Below are positions 9,197 through 16,531 of a stretch of 64,000 nucleotides of DNA, one piece after another (position 1 is the stretch's first letter; each line of letters starts with the position of its first letter). A model generated the notes under the pieces. It saw only the letters and a list, made by a program, of their open reading frames with translations, had not been told where the DNA came from and did no database searches. Made by a program: the position numbers and the translations under genes. The stretch covers positions 326,548-390,547 of the forward strand of contig LFCK01000001.1 in the NCBI GenBank assembly GCA_001189095.1, in the 5' to 3' direction. This DNA is from Parcubacteria bacterium C7867-001. GTDB taxonomy: Bacteria; Patescibacteria; Paceibacteria; UBA9973; UBA2103.

Positions 9197-9848
9197 ACAT
9201 ATCACGTGTCTTCCAAAGAATTCTCGATGCGAGCGTACGGTGCGGCGACCAACGCTCCGCTATTTTTTCATACACATGTAATGCTGAGTTTGGCTTGATA
9301 CCGTACAAGGTTTCCATCGCGCGAATGAGGCCTAAGTCGCGTGCGGAAAAAATATCCGGATGCTCAAGCGCAAACATGAGGAACATCTCCGTGGTCCACG
9401 GACCAATGCCCCAAACCTGCGTAAGAATTTCCGTCGCCTCTTCTTTTGTTTTGGTGCGAAGGGAAGTGAGCTTCAGTTCCCGCTTCATCGCCTTTGCAAG
9501 CTCTTTCAGCGTTTTTGCTTTTGCTGCGGAGAGTCCTGCCTTTCGCATTTGAAGAAGCGAAGTCTTTTGAACGGTGTCCGGCGTCACGCGTCCACCGCAG
9601 GCCTTCTTCAATCGTTCCCAAATGGTGTCCGCTGCTTTTACGGAAAGCTGCTGGCTCACGACCGACTCGCACAGCGTAGAAAATAGCCTTATTTCTCCAC
9701 GTATCTCGTCTCGGCGAGCTAGAAGAGAGGGAAGTACCTTCTTCCCTGCGGCATGCAAAATCGGATCTGCCTTCTTGAAATGCTTGAAAGCCTCTTCGTG
9801 CACAGGCTTTGTTTTTGGCTTTGTCGCTCGCTTCGTCATACAAGCCAC
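9195..9848 (-). CDS. DNA-3-methyladenine glycosylase II-like (AlkA/HhH-GPD)
   Basis: Base-excision repair glycosylase that removes alkylated bases. A helix-hairpin-helix is seen at QVWGIGPWTTEM, followed by the glycine/proline loop and the catalytic aspartate in FSARDLGLIRA, which is the order expected for HhH-GPD enzymes. There is no iron-sulfur cysteine cluster, which argues against MutY/Nth. 217 residues from a GTG, or 214 from the ATG at 9839. A GAGG lies 4 nt before the GTG, so the GTG is slightly favoured. Confidence 0.85.
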   Translation of the reverse strand: MACMTKRATKPKTKPVHEEAFKHFKKADPILHAAGKKVLPSLLARRDEIRGEIRLFSTLCESVVSQQLSVKAADTIWERLKKACGGRVTPDTVQKTSLLQMRKAGLSAAKAKTLKELAKAMKRELKLTSLRTKTKEEATEILTQVWGIGPWTTEMFLMFALEHPDIFSARDLGLIRAMETLYGIKPNSALHVYEKIAERWSPHRTLASRILWKTRDM

Positions 9849-9913
9849 TCTACCTCACGTTTATACCCATCCGAAAGCCCTAAATTAGCCCGTAGCGCCG
9901 TATACTTATGGAT

Positions 9914-10135
9914 ATGATAAAGATGGTCATTTGGGTCGTTATCGGACTTCTCGCGCTCTCATTCTTTGGCATTTCGCTCCGCGCTTTGTACGAGTCTCCA
10001 ACCAATCAGGACAACCTTTCATTCATTATTACGCTCACCGACCAAGGCTGGGACCACATCAGCGGATTCTTTGAGAATATGCCGGACTTCTTCAAGGATA
10101 TAAGCCATTTAAACGTGCCGACCTATGGGAAATGA
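9914..10135 (+). CDS. Small single-pass membrane protein
   Basis: 73 residues: an N-terminal transmembrane helix (about residues 4-24), then a soluble tail. No known family. An ATG two codons upstream (9908) lies only 1 nt after a TATACT box (9901-9906). The chosen ATG is 7 nt after it, matching the spacing at many other genes in this window. It overlaps the DUF3467 gene by 11 nt and is probably co-translated with it. Confidence 0.65.
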   Translation: MIKMVIWVVIGLLALSFFGISLRALYESPTNQDNLSFIITLTDQGWDHISGFFENMPDFFKDISHLNVPTYGK

Positions 10136-10379
10136 TCCCAAGCCTATCGAAATAATCATTCCTCAGGACGCACAGCCCGCCTTTGCAAACGCTACGCAAG
10201 TAACCGTACTCGACGACGCAGTTGTCCTTCAATTCGCCTATGTGCGCCCAAACACTACCTCAGGACAACTCTTAGCTGAAGTAATCCTTTCTCCAAAGCA
10301 CGCGATAGAATTCAGCCGCGCCCTTGATACGACCATAAAGAAGCATTTTACGCGCCATATAGAGGATTCTGAGGCCTAG
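10125..10379 (+). CDS. DUF3467 family protein
   Basis: 84 residues with the DUF3467 pattern: an N-terminal strand, a central hydrophobic strand ending in a Phe-rich segment, and the family's ILSPKHAIEFSRAL block near the C-terminus. The family is small, widespread and of unknown function. It overlaps the preceding small membrane protein gene, suggesting the pair is expressed together. Confidence 0.7.
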   Translation: MGNDPKPIEIIIPQDAQPAFANATQVTVLDDAVVLQFAYVRPNTTSGQLLAEVILSPKHAIEFSRALDTTIKKHFTRHIEDSEA

Positions 10380-10832
10380 GGAAGCAGGATTTCCGGAACG
10401 GATTGTGCGAAGTTGAGACTTAGCGAAATTTTAATACAGGTTCAGCAGGTGAGTATCTTTTACCAACTATCGAGGTAGCACTTCGTAAAAGCGATTGTAC
10501 GAAGGCGGGGAAGCCTTCGTACAATCGCGCCGATCTTTTACAAAGTACTACTGGGCTTCGCCCTAGGTAGTACTTCGCAAAAGATATATTGTGCGAAGTA
10601 CTATCATTCTCGCCTAGCCCAGCTTTAAGGGTCTCGACAATTGGATTTTTATCTTCCCTATTTGCACTCCACTATCCAAATTATTTTCCTAAAATTATTT
10701 CTTCTGTATTTATTTTTATGTACTAAATTTTGTGACTCCTCAAACCCCTTCCCCGACAGGGAGGCGGGGAAGTCGCCGAGCCCAAATGTTGCGATATATA
10801 GAAATAGCTGAATCCCCTACCCCTTTATAAAA
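10380..10832. other. Gene-free region with competing hairpins
   Basis: About 450 nt with no credible reading frame. It holds a perfect 16-bp hairpin (10491-10506 with 10513-10528), then two mutually exclusive stems, 10543-10551 with 10567-10575 and 10568-10579 with 10592-10603. There is an 18-nt imperfect direct repeat (10474-10491 and 10566-10583, two differences), a very AT-rich stretch at about 10640-10740, and an 8-bp inverted repeat near 10747-10771. Confidence 0.6.
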
Positions 10833-10857
10833 ACGAGCCGCTCAAAGAGCGGCTCGT
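10833..10857 (-). terminator. Terminator of the EEP-family gene
   Basis: Eleven-base-pair stem acgagccgctc with its complement, loop of 3; reading on the minus strand it is followed by ttttataaag. Confidence 0.85.
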
Positions 10858-10862
10858 ATATT

Positions 10863-11678
10863 TTATGTGCAGATCAATTGAAGCGCGCGGTGATCGGAAA
10901 CTTCCGGCTCCACAAGCACATCGAACTCAATGACGTTAACTTGCGGAGTGACGAACGTATAGTCCGCGTAACGAATCGGCTTCTGATAGAGGCTGGTGCG
11001 AGTATCGGTAAATCCGCGACTCGTGACCAGTTCCGTCATGTCGAGCTGTTGTGCAAGAAGCTCATGCGTACTGCTGTTCGGCAGGAGGTTGAAGTCGCCG
11101 CATATGACGATTTTCTCTTCCATTCTCTCAGTCATACCTTCGGCAAGACCGAGCAGGTTCGACGCTTGAATGTTTCGTTGCGGCGTATCGATCTTATCGT
11201 TCTTCTGATAGAGACCGTGCAAGTGAATCAGGACGAGCTCCGACTTGGCTTCGTAGTCATATACGCGAATGGCATGCGCATTGCGCGGCAGCGGCGGCTC
11301 ACCGAACACGTCCGGCCGAAACTCTCGGTAGACGAAGTGTGTGACCGAATTAATGACGGGAATCGATTTCCGCACGAACGTCGCGATGCCGTAAAACACC
11401 GGCAACGGCGCCTCTGCACGGTCATGCAGGTAGCCCTGAACCGCCGGACAAAAATAGCCGTGGTGGTTCGGGAGCGCAGCTTCAAGATCCGAGAAGAGAT
11501 CGAAGTGCACATCGAGACCTTGCTCGTCTTGAACCGTCTGCGGCTCCGTGCGCGGCTCGCGCTTGCTGTACACCTCTTGGAAGCAGTAGATATCCGCCTC
11601 CCCTTTCGACACGAAGTCGATGAGAGGTTTGTGGATACGCCCGCCCCATGTGTTGAGCGAAATGATCTTCAGTGCCAT
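10863..11678 (-). CDS. Endonuclease/exonuclease/phosphatase (EEP) family hydrolase
   Basis: 271 residues with the EEP fold's metal-site signatures: SLNTWGG at the N-terminus, CFQEV (the catalytic Glu), an HLHGLYQ segment, CGDFN and the C-terminal SDHRAL. Members cut DNA, RNA, phospholipid head groups or nucleotides, and the substrate cannot be read from the sequence. No signal peptide is seen, so it is probably cytoplasmic. AGGAGG stands 6 nt before the ATG. Single-gene unit with its own terminator. Confidence 0.85.
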   Translation of the reverse strand: MALKIISLNTWGGRIHKPLIDFVSKGEADIYCFQEVYSKREPRTEPQTVQDEQGLDVHFDLFSDLEAALPNHHGYFCPAVQGYLHDRAEAPLPVFYGIATFVRKSIPVINSVTHFVYREFRPDVFGEPPLPRNAHAIRVYDYEAKSELVLIHLHGLYQKNDKIDTPQRNIQASNLLGLAEGMTERMEEKIVICGDFNLLPNSSTHELLAQQLDMTELVTSRGFTDTRTSLYQKPIRYADYTFVTPQVNVIEFDVLVEPEVSDHRALQLICT

Positions 11679-11754
11679 TACGGCCTCCTTTTCTAATCTG
11701 AGGAGACCTTACTATGCGAGGGTAGTAACCACAAATCCCCTGCCCTGAACGACT

Positions 11755-11879
11755 CAGAAGCCCTGAAAAAGTTCAGAGGCAAGGCACGGGAAAATGAGGA
11801 GCGCAGGCGTATCTACGAATACGACGGAGCGACGAGTTGGGACCCGTAACGCGGCATATGAACTTTTTCAGGGCTTCTG
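11755..11879. repeat. Long palindromic intergenic element
   Basis: Perfect 21-bp arms (11755-11775 and 11859-11879) separated by 83 nt whose sequence contains gagcg/gcgag-type inner repeats. It lies between two minus-strand genes, just after the stop of the LOG gene. The organisation resembles the palindromes at 41831-41990 and 21245-21327. Confidence 0.6.
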
Positions 11880-11880
11880 C

Positions 11881-12645
11881 CTAGCATTTCACGTTGTTGA
11901 TAATATATTCGTACGCTTCGTCGACGCTGTCAGTAAGGAAGAAGAGATTCATGTCCTCGGCGTCTATGGCCTGATGCTCTGCAAGGAGTTTAGTCTTGAA
12001 GAATTCGATGAGCGGATTCCAGTATTCGCTGCCAAAAAGAACCATGGGGACGCGCTTGATCTTCTTCGTCTGGATGAGGGTTATCATCTCGAAAAATTCA
12101 TCGAGGGTACCGAAGCCGCCAGGGAAATAAATATAGACTTCTGAGGCGAAGGAGAGCATCGTCTTTCTCACGAAGAAGTGATTGAAAAATATGTTGTCGG
12201 TAAGGTAATTATTACCCCGTTGCTCGTTCGGAAGTTCGATATTAAGGCCGATAGATGCGCCGCCAGCGATGTGTGCTCCCTTATTTGCAGCCTCCATGAT
12301 GCCGCTTGCGCCGCCGGTGACTATGGCAAATCCTTTTTTTGAAAGAAGCTCCGCAAGCTTGGTCGCTGATTCATAGAAATGCGGCTCAAAGGTTCCGCGC
12401 GTTGTGCCAAAGAAAGAGGCGGCGAGCGCGTACTTCTGCACGAGCTCGAAGCCTTCGACGAACTCGGACATTATCTTGAAGATGCGCCAACTCTCGAGCT
12501 TCTTCGGCTTACAGACAAGCGGATCAACCGACTCCGGCATGGTCTCCTTCCCTTCTGAAACAGCACGCGTAAGCTTCTCGTGCATCGGTTCAGGCGGCCG
12601 CGATGCGGGATCGGAAACGTCAGAGCGTGTTAAGAGTTCATCCAT
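11881..12645 (-). CDS. LOG family (Rossmann-fold) protein
   Basis: 254 residues. The diagnostic PGGFGTLDE motif and an upstream VTGGASGIMEAANKGA segment define the LOG/TIGR00730 family. Characterised members release cytokinin-type bases from ribotides or cleave AMP-type nucleotides. Bacterial ones are often misnamed lysine decarboxylases. An extra N-terminal region of about 60 residues precedes the fold. It overlaps the 3' end of the exonuclease gene by 16 nt, so the two form an operon. Confidence 0.85.
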   Translation of the reverse strand: MDELLTRSDVSDPASRPPEPMHEKLTRAVSEGKETMPESVDPLVCKPKKLESWRIFKIMSEFVEGFELVQKYALAASFFGTTRGTFEPHFYESATKLAELLSKKGFAIVTGGASGIMEAANKGAHIAGGASIGLNIELPNEQRGNNYLTDNIFFNHFFVRKTMLSFASEVYIYFPGGFGTLDEFFEMITLIQTKKIKRVPMVLFGSEYWNPLIEFFKTKLLAEHQAIDAEDMNLFFLTDSVDEAYEYIINNVKC

Positions 12646-13226
12646 GGTATCGGGTACGAATCAAAGTCCGGCAATAATTTTCTATTATACGCTATGCGCG
12701 AAACGACTTCGGCGTGACAGAGCGCGCCCGTGAGCGCGTTGTGCGGTTTTGGTTCTTCCGGAAGTCCGCAGTAGCGAAGCGCAAAATCGAGATTGATGGC
12801 GGAGTGATGATTGCCGAGTGGTGGACGCATTCCCGCGCGGGTCATGTGAAGCCAGCAGAGCGTGTGCGTATCGAGCGTTCGTTTGCTGAACGGTGAATCC
12901 ACTCCTGCCCTGCTGCAGGCAGCTTGTACGAACTCGAGGTCAAAGGACGGGTTCTGCGCAGCAAAGGTTCTGTCGGCGGGTCGGTCAGTGGCCCATGCGA
13001 CAAACGCAGCTATCAAATCCGCCTCGCTCTGCTTTTCTGCATTCGTTATTTCTTCTTCGGTAAAACCATTTATCGCGAGCGCTTCTTTTTCAAATTCAGC
13101 GCCGTCCCAAATTCGGCACTCCTCGTAAAACTGATTCTCCGGCTCATCGAGGTCGATGGCGCCAAGGGAAATAATCGAGTGCTTGTGCGGAAGGAGCCCG
13201 CTCGACTCGACATCAAGGACTATCAT
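12630..13226 (-). CDS. DEDDh 3'-5' exonuclease domain protein
   Basis: 198 residues resembling the DNA polymerase III epsilon / RNase T fold. ExoI motif DVESSG (Asp5, Glu7) and ExoII motif NPSFDLEF are present. The ExoIII region reads HNALTG, so the aspartate expected five residues after His is Gly, and catalysis may be lost or use another ligand. No polymerase domain. First gene of a two-gene operon with the LOG protein. No clear Shine-Dalgarno site. Confidence 0.75.
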   Translation of the reverse strand: MIVLDVESSGLLPHKHSIISLGAIDLDEPENQFYEECRIWDGAEFEKEALAINGFTEEEITNAEKQSEADLIAAFVAWATDRPADRTFAAQNPSFDLEFVQAACSRAGVDSPFSKRTLDTHTLCWLHMTRAGMRPPLGNHHSAINLDFALRYCGLPEEPKPHNALTGALCHAEVVSRIAYNRKLLPDFDSYPIPWMNS

Positions 13227-13297
13227 TGAAATAAGTGTAGCAGACCTTGACGTGTGGCGTGAACAAAGATAAAACTCGCCAAGAAAGGAGACTTCAC

Positions 13298-13546
13298 ATG
13301 GGTGAATTCTTTCTGACGTGGCTATCGTATTTCCTCATTTTTGCTGTTGCAGGCTACGCTCTCGTTGCCGTGACTCACAAAAATGCGGCGCCAGGTCTGA
13401 TCATCTACGCAGCGATGTTCTACGGCCCAATAACATTCTGCCTTCTCGTCGTAGCTCCGTTCATTTGCGCGCTCATTTCGCGCGGCGATCCGCTCGGATG
13501 GCTCTGGTCGGGCATTGCGCACTTCGTTACGAAAATGCTCAGCTGA
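13298..13546 (+). CDS. Small membrane protein, 82 aa
   Basis: Two predicted transmembrane helices (about residues 5-24 and 33-56) and a C-terminal amphipathic end. No known family. The start is fixed by aaaggag 7 nt upstream; the frame is open further 5' but that part is polar and has no ribosome site. A terminator follows directly. Confidence 0.7.
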   Translation: MGEFFLTWLSYFLIFAVAGYALVAVTHKNAAPGLIIYAAMFYGPITFCLLVVAPFICALISRGDPLGWLWSGIAHFVTKMLS

Positions 13547-13556
13547 AAGAAAAGCA

Positions 13557-13583
13557 AAGGCCGCCCCTGGGGCGGCCTTTTTG
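13557..13583 (+). terminator. Terminator of the 82-aa membrane protein gene
   Basis: Stem aaggccgccc with its complement, followed by ttttt. Confidence 0.85.
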
Positions 13584-13598
13584 TATGAAAAGAAAGAA

Positions 13599-14038
13599 GG
13601 CCCTACCTTTTGGGGGTCGGGCCTCGGGGTGGAGCTGTTTAGTAGCTCCTGATCAGTGATCACTGCCGGTGTGGTTGCCTTGCGTCGAGAACGTGTCCCT
13701 TCGCTGCTTTTCCGGCTCCTAGTAAGGTTTGTAGTTTCGACCTTGCGGTCTCTCGGGGACTTGGATGAAATCCATTTCCCCAACCTTTTTAATAACTGCC
13801 TGTTGATTGTAGTCCGCGAGAACAGGCTTCGCGTGCGCTTCGGGGGAATGCACCCGTACTGAGCTTCTCAAATCGCTTGCCTTCCTGCATAACCCGCTTC
13901 GACCCCCGTATAGTGGCAATATGCCGACCATAGTGTCTAAGCTTCGTCAGGAAGATTGTGTGATGTGGAAAGTAAGACTTACGGTTCGGGTTGCCCCTAC
14001 ACCTGCCCTCTCCACCGCATCTCAACTGCGATCTTCTG
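13599..14038 (-). ncRNA. Candidate structured RNA of about 440 nt, unidentified
   Basis: Between a TTGACA promoter (14045-14074) and a minus-strand hairpin terminator (13599-13623, followed by a T/C-rich tail) there is no convincing gene. Complementary 8-mers at 13612-13619 and 13907-13914 could close a domain of about 300 nt. A strong local hairpin lies at about 13632-13651. I tested it by eye against tmRNA, RNase P and SRP RNA and found none of their diagnostic motifs. A 44-codon GTG frame (13853 to 13719) is open inside it but lacks a ribosome site. Confidence 0.4.
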
Positions 14039-14044
14039 TATACT

Positions 14045-14074
14045 ACACTATCATACACATCTAAATTTGTCAAG
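14045..14074 (-). promoter_or_regulatory. Promoter for the 13.6-14.0 kb transcript
   Basis: On the minus strand: TTGACA (14074-14069), an 18-nt spacer, and TAGTGT (14050-14045). Confidence 0.5.
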
Positions 14075-14158
14075 CATTTTCAAAAATGGCAGGTAGCCGG
14101 GTCAAAAATACGTTGTATTTAATTGGTTTTTGGACGACCCTCGAAAAATGAGTGGGTT

Positions 14159-14621
14159 TTAGAGACCCTTACAGTTAGCCGCGGGACCGAATCCGGCAGC
14201 CATTGCTTCCTCTTTGGTATAGAACCAAATCTTATTCTCCTCTTTTATGCGCTTGGCCCCACTGCATTCGGGCAGGTAGAACTTGGTCCCGTTCTTCGAG
14301 GCCAGATAGGTCCCGCTCGGGTGGCCCACCTGCGGCTTAGGGGCTTTTGCAGGCTTTGTATAGCTCGTAGAGGGCTTTTTAGCCTCCGTGACAGCAGTTG
14401 GCTGCGGAAGCTCCTAAGTCCTCAATTTGGACCGTTTGGGGTGCTTGAGACCCCTTCTCTACCCCAGCCTTGCCAGTTACATCTCCAAGCCCAAAACCAA
14501 CCGCAAGAGCGAGGCCAACGGCCCCTACCGCCAGAATGTCCCTCGGAGCCCCTCTAAAAAGGCTCATTTTAGGGTCATCGGGCCCTGTCTTGCCTACCAG
14601 TTCCGAATCTGGTATACTCAT
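14159..14621 (-). pseudogene. Frameshifted membrane-anchored protein with C-terminal Cys-containing domain
   Basis: The first frame (14621 to about 14379) encodes a polar N-terminus, a transmembrane helix (DILAVGAVGLALAVG) and a linker, then stops. The next frame continues without a gap into a Lys/Pro-rich linker and a domain reading GTYLASKNGTKFYLPEC, KRIKEENKIWF, TKEEAMAAG and AANCKGL, ending at 14159. This C-terminal block (two Cys, Ada-like Zn-site spacing) looks conserved and intact. The join needs a +1 shift between about 14380 and 14400, where the second frame has a TAG. It could be a real inactivation, a sequencing error or recoding. Confidence 0.65.
14590..14618 (+). promoter_or_regulatory. 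rpmA promoter
   Basis: TTGCCT (14590-14595), a 17-nt spacer and TATACT (14613-14618), 23 nt before the rpmA start. It overlaps the start of the divergent frameshifted gene. Confidence 0.6.
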
Positions 14622-14641
14622 GGGACAAATTCTAACAGGTT

Positions 14642-14914
14642 ATGGCATCAACAAAAGCAGGAGGATCAACAAAGAACGTACGCGACAGTCAGCCGAAATA
14701 CCTCGGTGTAAAGCTCGCGGACGGTGCTGCTGCGCGTCCAGGGATGGTCATTGTCCGCCAGCGCGGCACGAAGATCGAAGCTGGTAAGAACGTGAAGGTC
14801 GGCCACGACCACACCCTCTTCGCGATGACCACCGGTAAGGTCTCCTTCACCGAGAAGCGTAAAGTGAGCTACGACGGCTCGGTCTCTCGCAAGAAAGTCG
14901 CGAACGTCATTTAA
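14642..14914 (+). CDS. rpmA: 50S ribosomal protein bL27
   Basis: 90 residues with the bL27 pattern: a short basic N-terminal tail (ASTKAGGSTKN) reaching toward the peptidyl-transferase centre, then LGVK, IVRQRGTKIEAGKNV and DHTLFA. There is no Firmicutes-type N-terminal prepeptide. It is usually in an operon with rplU; here rplU lies about 15 kb away on the other strand. Own promoter and terminator. Confidence 0.97.
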   Translation: MASTKAGGSTKNVRDSQPKYLGVKLADGAAARPGMVIVRQRGTKIEAGKNVKVGHDHTLFAMTTGKVSFTEKRKVSYDGSVSRKKVANVI

Positions 14915-14923
14915 GGAAAAACA

Positions 14924-14949
14924 AAAGCCGCCCCCTCGGGCGGTTTTTT
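14924..14949 (+). terminator. rpmA terminator
   Basis: Stem ccgccc/gggcgg flanked by an A-run and a run of six T. Confidence 0.85.
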
Positions 14950-14984
14950 GTTGTGCTAGCATTTAGGGCAGAAAGGAGGTCGAT

Positions 14985-15257
14985 ATGTTCGACACCATAC
15001 TCTTCGGCATCGTCGGCATGCCCTTGGCTCTCATAACGTTCACGTACGGCGACTCTCGGCAGTTTCTGGTCCAGCGATTCCTCGTTGGCTGTATCGCGAC
15101 ATTTCTTTTTCTCGCGAACATCCTGCTCATTGCGTTCGCTGAAGATCCTCGGCACGACCCCGCGATGATACTCTGCGTTTCGAGTGCTTTCATAGCGCTC
15201 GGTACGCTTCTGCGCGTTCTTGGTGTATTCAGATCCCGAGGACTCCAAGAAGGATGA
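14985..15257 (+). CDS. Hypothetical membrane protein, 90 aa
   Basis: Three hydrophobic segments (about residues 4-18, 32-50 and 60-78) predict a small polytopic membrane protein. No family recognised. aaaggagg lies 6 nt before the ATG. A perfect 10-bp hairpin terminator follows. Confidence 0.7.
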   Translation: MFDTILFGIVGMPLALITFTYGDSRQFLVQRFLVGCIATFLFLANILLIAFAEDPRHDPAMILCVSSAFIALGTLLRVLGVFRSRGLQEG

Positions 15258-15266
15258 GTTTAAACG

Positions 15267-15297
15267 TCCGCCGCGCTTCGCGCGGCGGATTTCTTTG
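15267..15297 (+). terminator. Terminator of the 90-aa membrane protein gene
   Basis: Stem tccgccgcgc with its complement, loop ttc, tail tttcttt. Confidence 0.85.
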
Positions 15298-15309
15298 TAT
15301 GGAAAAGAG

Positions 15310-15341
15310 AAAAGCCGGGCGCATCACGCCACCCGGCTTTT
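15310..15341 (-). terminator. Terminator of the 63-aa gene
   Basis: Stem aaaagccggg with its complement; on the minus strand the tail is ctcttttc. Confidence 0.75.
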
Positions 15342-15347
15342 CCATTG

Positions 15348-15539
15348 CTACCTCTTCGGGCAGTGGCGTTCAAGGAACGCCAAAGCCTCTTCCGCGCAGC
15401 CCTTCTTTTCAAGAAAGAGCGCATGGAGAAGGATCTCCTCTTCCGACTTCGGGGGTTGCGGCGGCGAAGCCACGAAACCCGTAGTGAAAGAAAAGACACC
15501 GAGAAGGTGGGGTCGCGCAACGAGAAAACTTTCGGCCAT
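15348..15539 (-). CDS. Hypothetical protein, 63 aa
   Basis: Small protein with a Pro-rich middle and an acidic C-terminal helix (SEEEILLHALFLEKKG). No family recognised. It is supported by a TTGACA/TAATGT promoter with a 17-nt spacer, a TGGAGG ribosome site 8 nt before the ATG and a terminator after the stop. Confidence 0.65.
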   Translation of the reverse strand: MAESFLVARPHLLGVFSFTTGFVASPPQPPKSEEEILLHALFLEKKGCAEEALAFLERHCPKR

Positions 15540-15642
15540 GGTTGTGGCCTCCAGAGATAGACGGGACCCATTCCCGTCTTCTTGCTTATCTCACTGGCAC
15601 CTCCTTAGTTGGATGCAATGGTAAGGAACGCGACCGTTTACG

Positions 15643-15671
15643 ACATTAGGATAGGTACCTATAAATGTCAA
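15643..15671 (-). promoter_or_regulatory. Promoter of the 63-aa gene
   Basis: Minus strand TTGACA (15671-15666), spacer 17 nt, TAATGT (15648-15643). The spacer contains the palindrome ataggtacctat, a possible operator. Confidence 0.6.
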
Positions 15672-15689
15672 GAACACGTGCGGAACAGA

Positions 15690-15712
15690 AACCCCGCGCA
15701 AAGCGCGGGGTT
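15690..15712 (-). terminator. Hairpin downstream of the papain-like protease gene
   Basis: Perfect 10-bp stem aaccccgcgc with its complement; the T tract on the minus strand is weak. Confidence 0.6.
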
Positions 15713-15736
15713 ATATCGTATCTTCGGCGCTCGGTG

Positions 15737-16402
15737 TTAGTTAACCTCGATCGCAGCAAGATAGTAGAGGCTTCCGCCGCGGAACGCTGGATAGAGCTCA
15801 TCATTCCGAAGCGAACGCGGCCCACCAATGTCAGGCCATGGGTCGAGGACACCACCGCCCGTGATGTTCGGTTGGTAGCCTCCGCCGATGTATTCGATTT
15901 CCGTGAGAAGTACCGCGTGACCGCGAGCACCCATGACGAGCGGCCGGTCCTGCGCGAGACTGTTCACGATGTACGTGTTGTCGATTGCGATTATACCGCT
16001 CGAGAGATCCATGAGACGGACCACGCGCGAAGTAAACTCTTCACCATCATCCGAGATCCAGCGGCGGTTCATCGCTCTGGTCATCGTCAAGTCCGTCGCC
16101 GGCATGTTGACCAGAGAGCCGTACGCCTGTTCGACGATACGCTCTTGCGACACTTCGTAGCCATAGTAGCGGAACAGCATCGAGATTGTCGCTGCCCAGC
16201 ACCACTGCGACTGGAACTGCTGGCTGTAGTTCGCCGCAATCGAGTCCATTGGGACCTGAGCGACGCACTGTGGCCCGTAGTATCCCGGCACACATCGGTA
16301 TTCTGCAGACGCCTTTTTCGGGAACAAAAGGGTTGCGCCTAATGCTCCCGCTCCGAGTAGAAGCCCGCGACGGGCAAGCTGGTTTTTCTTCTCGTCTTCC
16401 AA
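15737..16402 (-). CDS. Exported papain-like cysteine protease (C39-like/C70-like)
   Basis: 221 residues. The N-terminus carries an arginine pair before a hydrophobic stretch (RRGLLLGAGALGATLLF) and an ASA cleavage site, so it is probably exported, perhaps by Tat. The mature part has QWCWAATISM with the nucleophile Cys, GHAVLLTEI with the His, and DPWP further on, as in AvrRpt2-type and C39-like papain-fold peptidases. Start: TTG 6 nt after aaaggag. The ATG-initiated longer frame has no ribosome site. The substrate is unknown; a role in toxin processing or attack on a host cell is speculation. Confidence 0.75.
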   Translation of the reverse strand: MEDEKKNQLARRGLLLGAGALGATLLFPKKASAEYRCVPGYYGPQCVAQVPMDSIAANYSQQFQSQWCWAATISMLFRYYGYEVSQERIVEQAYGSLVNMPATDLTMTRAMNRRWISDDGEEFTSRVVRLMDLSSGIIAIDNTYIVNSLAQDRPLVMGARGHAVLLTEIEYIGGGYQPNITGGGVLDPWPDIGGPRSLRNDELYPAFRGGSLYYLAAIEVN

Positions 16403-16484
16403 TGTCGTCTCCTTTTCCTCTTGGGAGAACCGTCGAAAAATCGACTGTTCGACAATACCGCAACTCCAAAACGACCGCAATAGA

Positions 16485-16513
16485 AAAAGGCCGCACAACG
16501 TGCGGCCTTTTTC
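16485..16513 (-). terminator. rplI terminator
   Basis: Eleven-base-pair stem aaaggccgcac with its complement and T-rich tails on both strands. Confidence 0.85.
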
Positions 16514-16531
16514 TATACTCTCTTTAACTTA

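Noticed and set aside
10380..10860. Replication origin
   Set aside because: AT-rich with repeats, but no DnaA box, dnaA or dnaN nearby.
11881..12645. Lysine decarboxylase
   Set aside because: The PGGxGTxxE motif is characteristic of LOG proteins; the lysine decarboxylase name is a historical misannotation.
13719..13931. 70-residue minus-strand open frame
   Set aside because: The last 40 residues look protein-like but there is no ribosome site, and the start overlaps the candidate RNA.
13599..14038. tmRNA, RNase P or SRP RNA
   Set aside because: The long-range GGGGGTCG/CGACCCCC pairing suggested a tRNA-like domain, but there is no TTCGANTC T-loop, no CCA end, no GAGGAAAGTC P4 motif, and the ggaaa-gcagc stretch near 13702-13721 does not fit the SRP helix 8 spacing.
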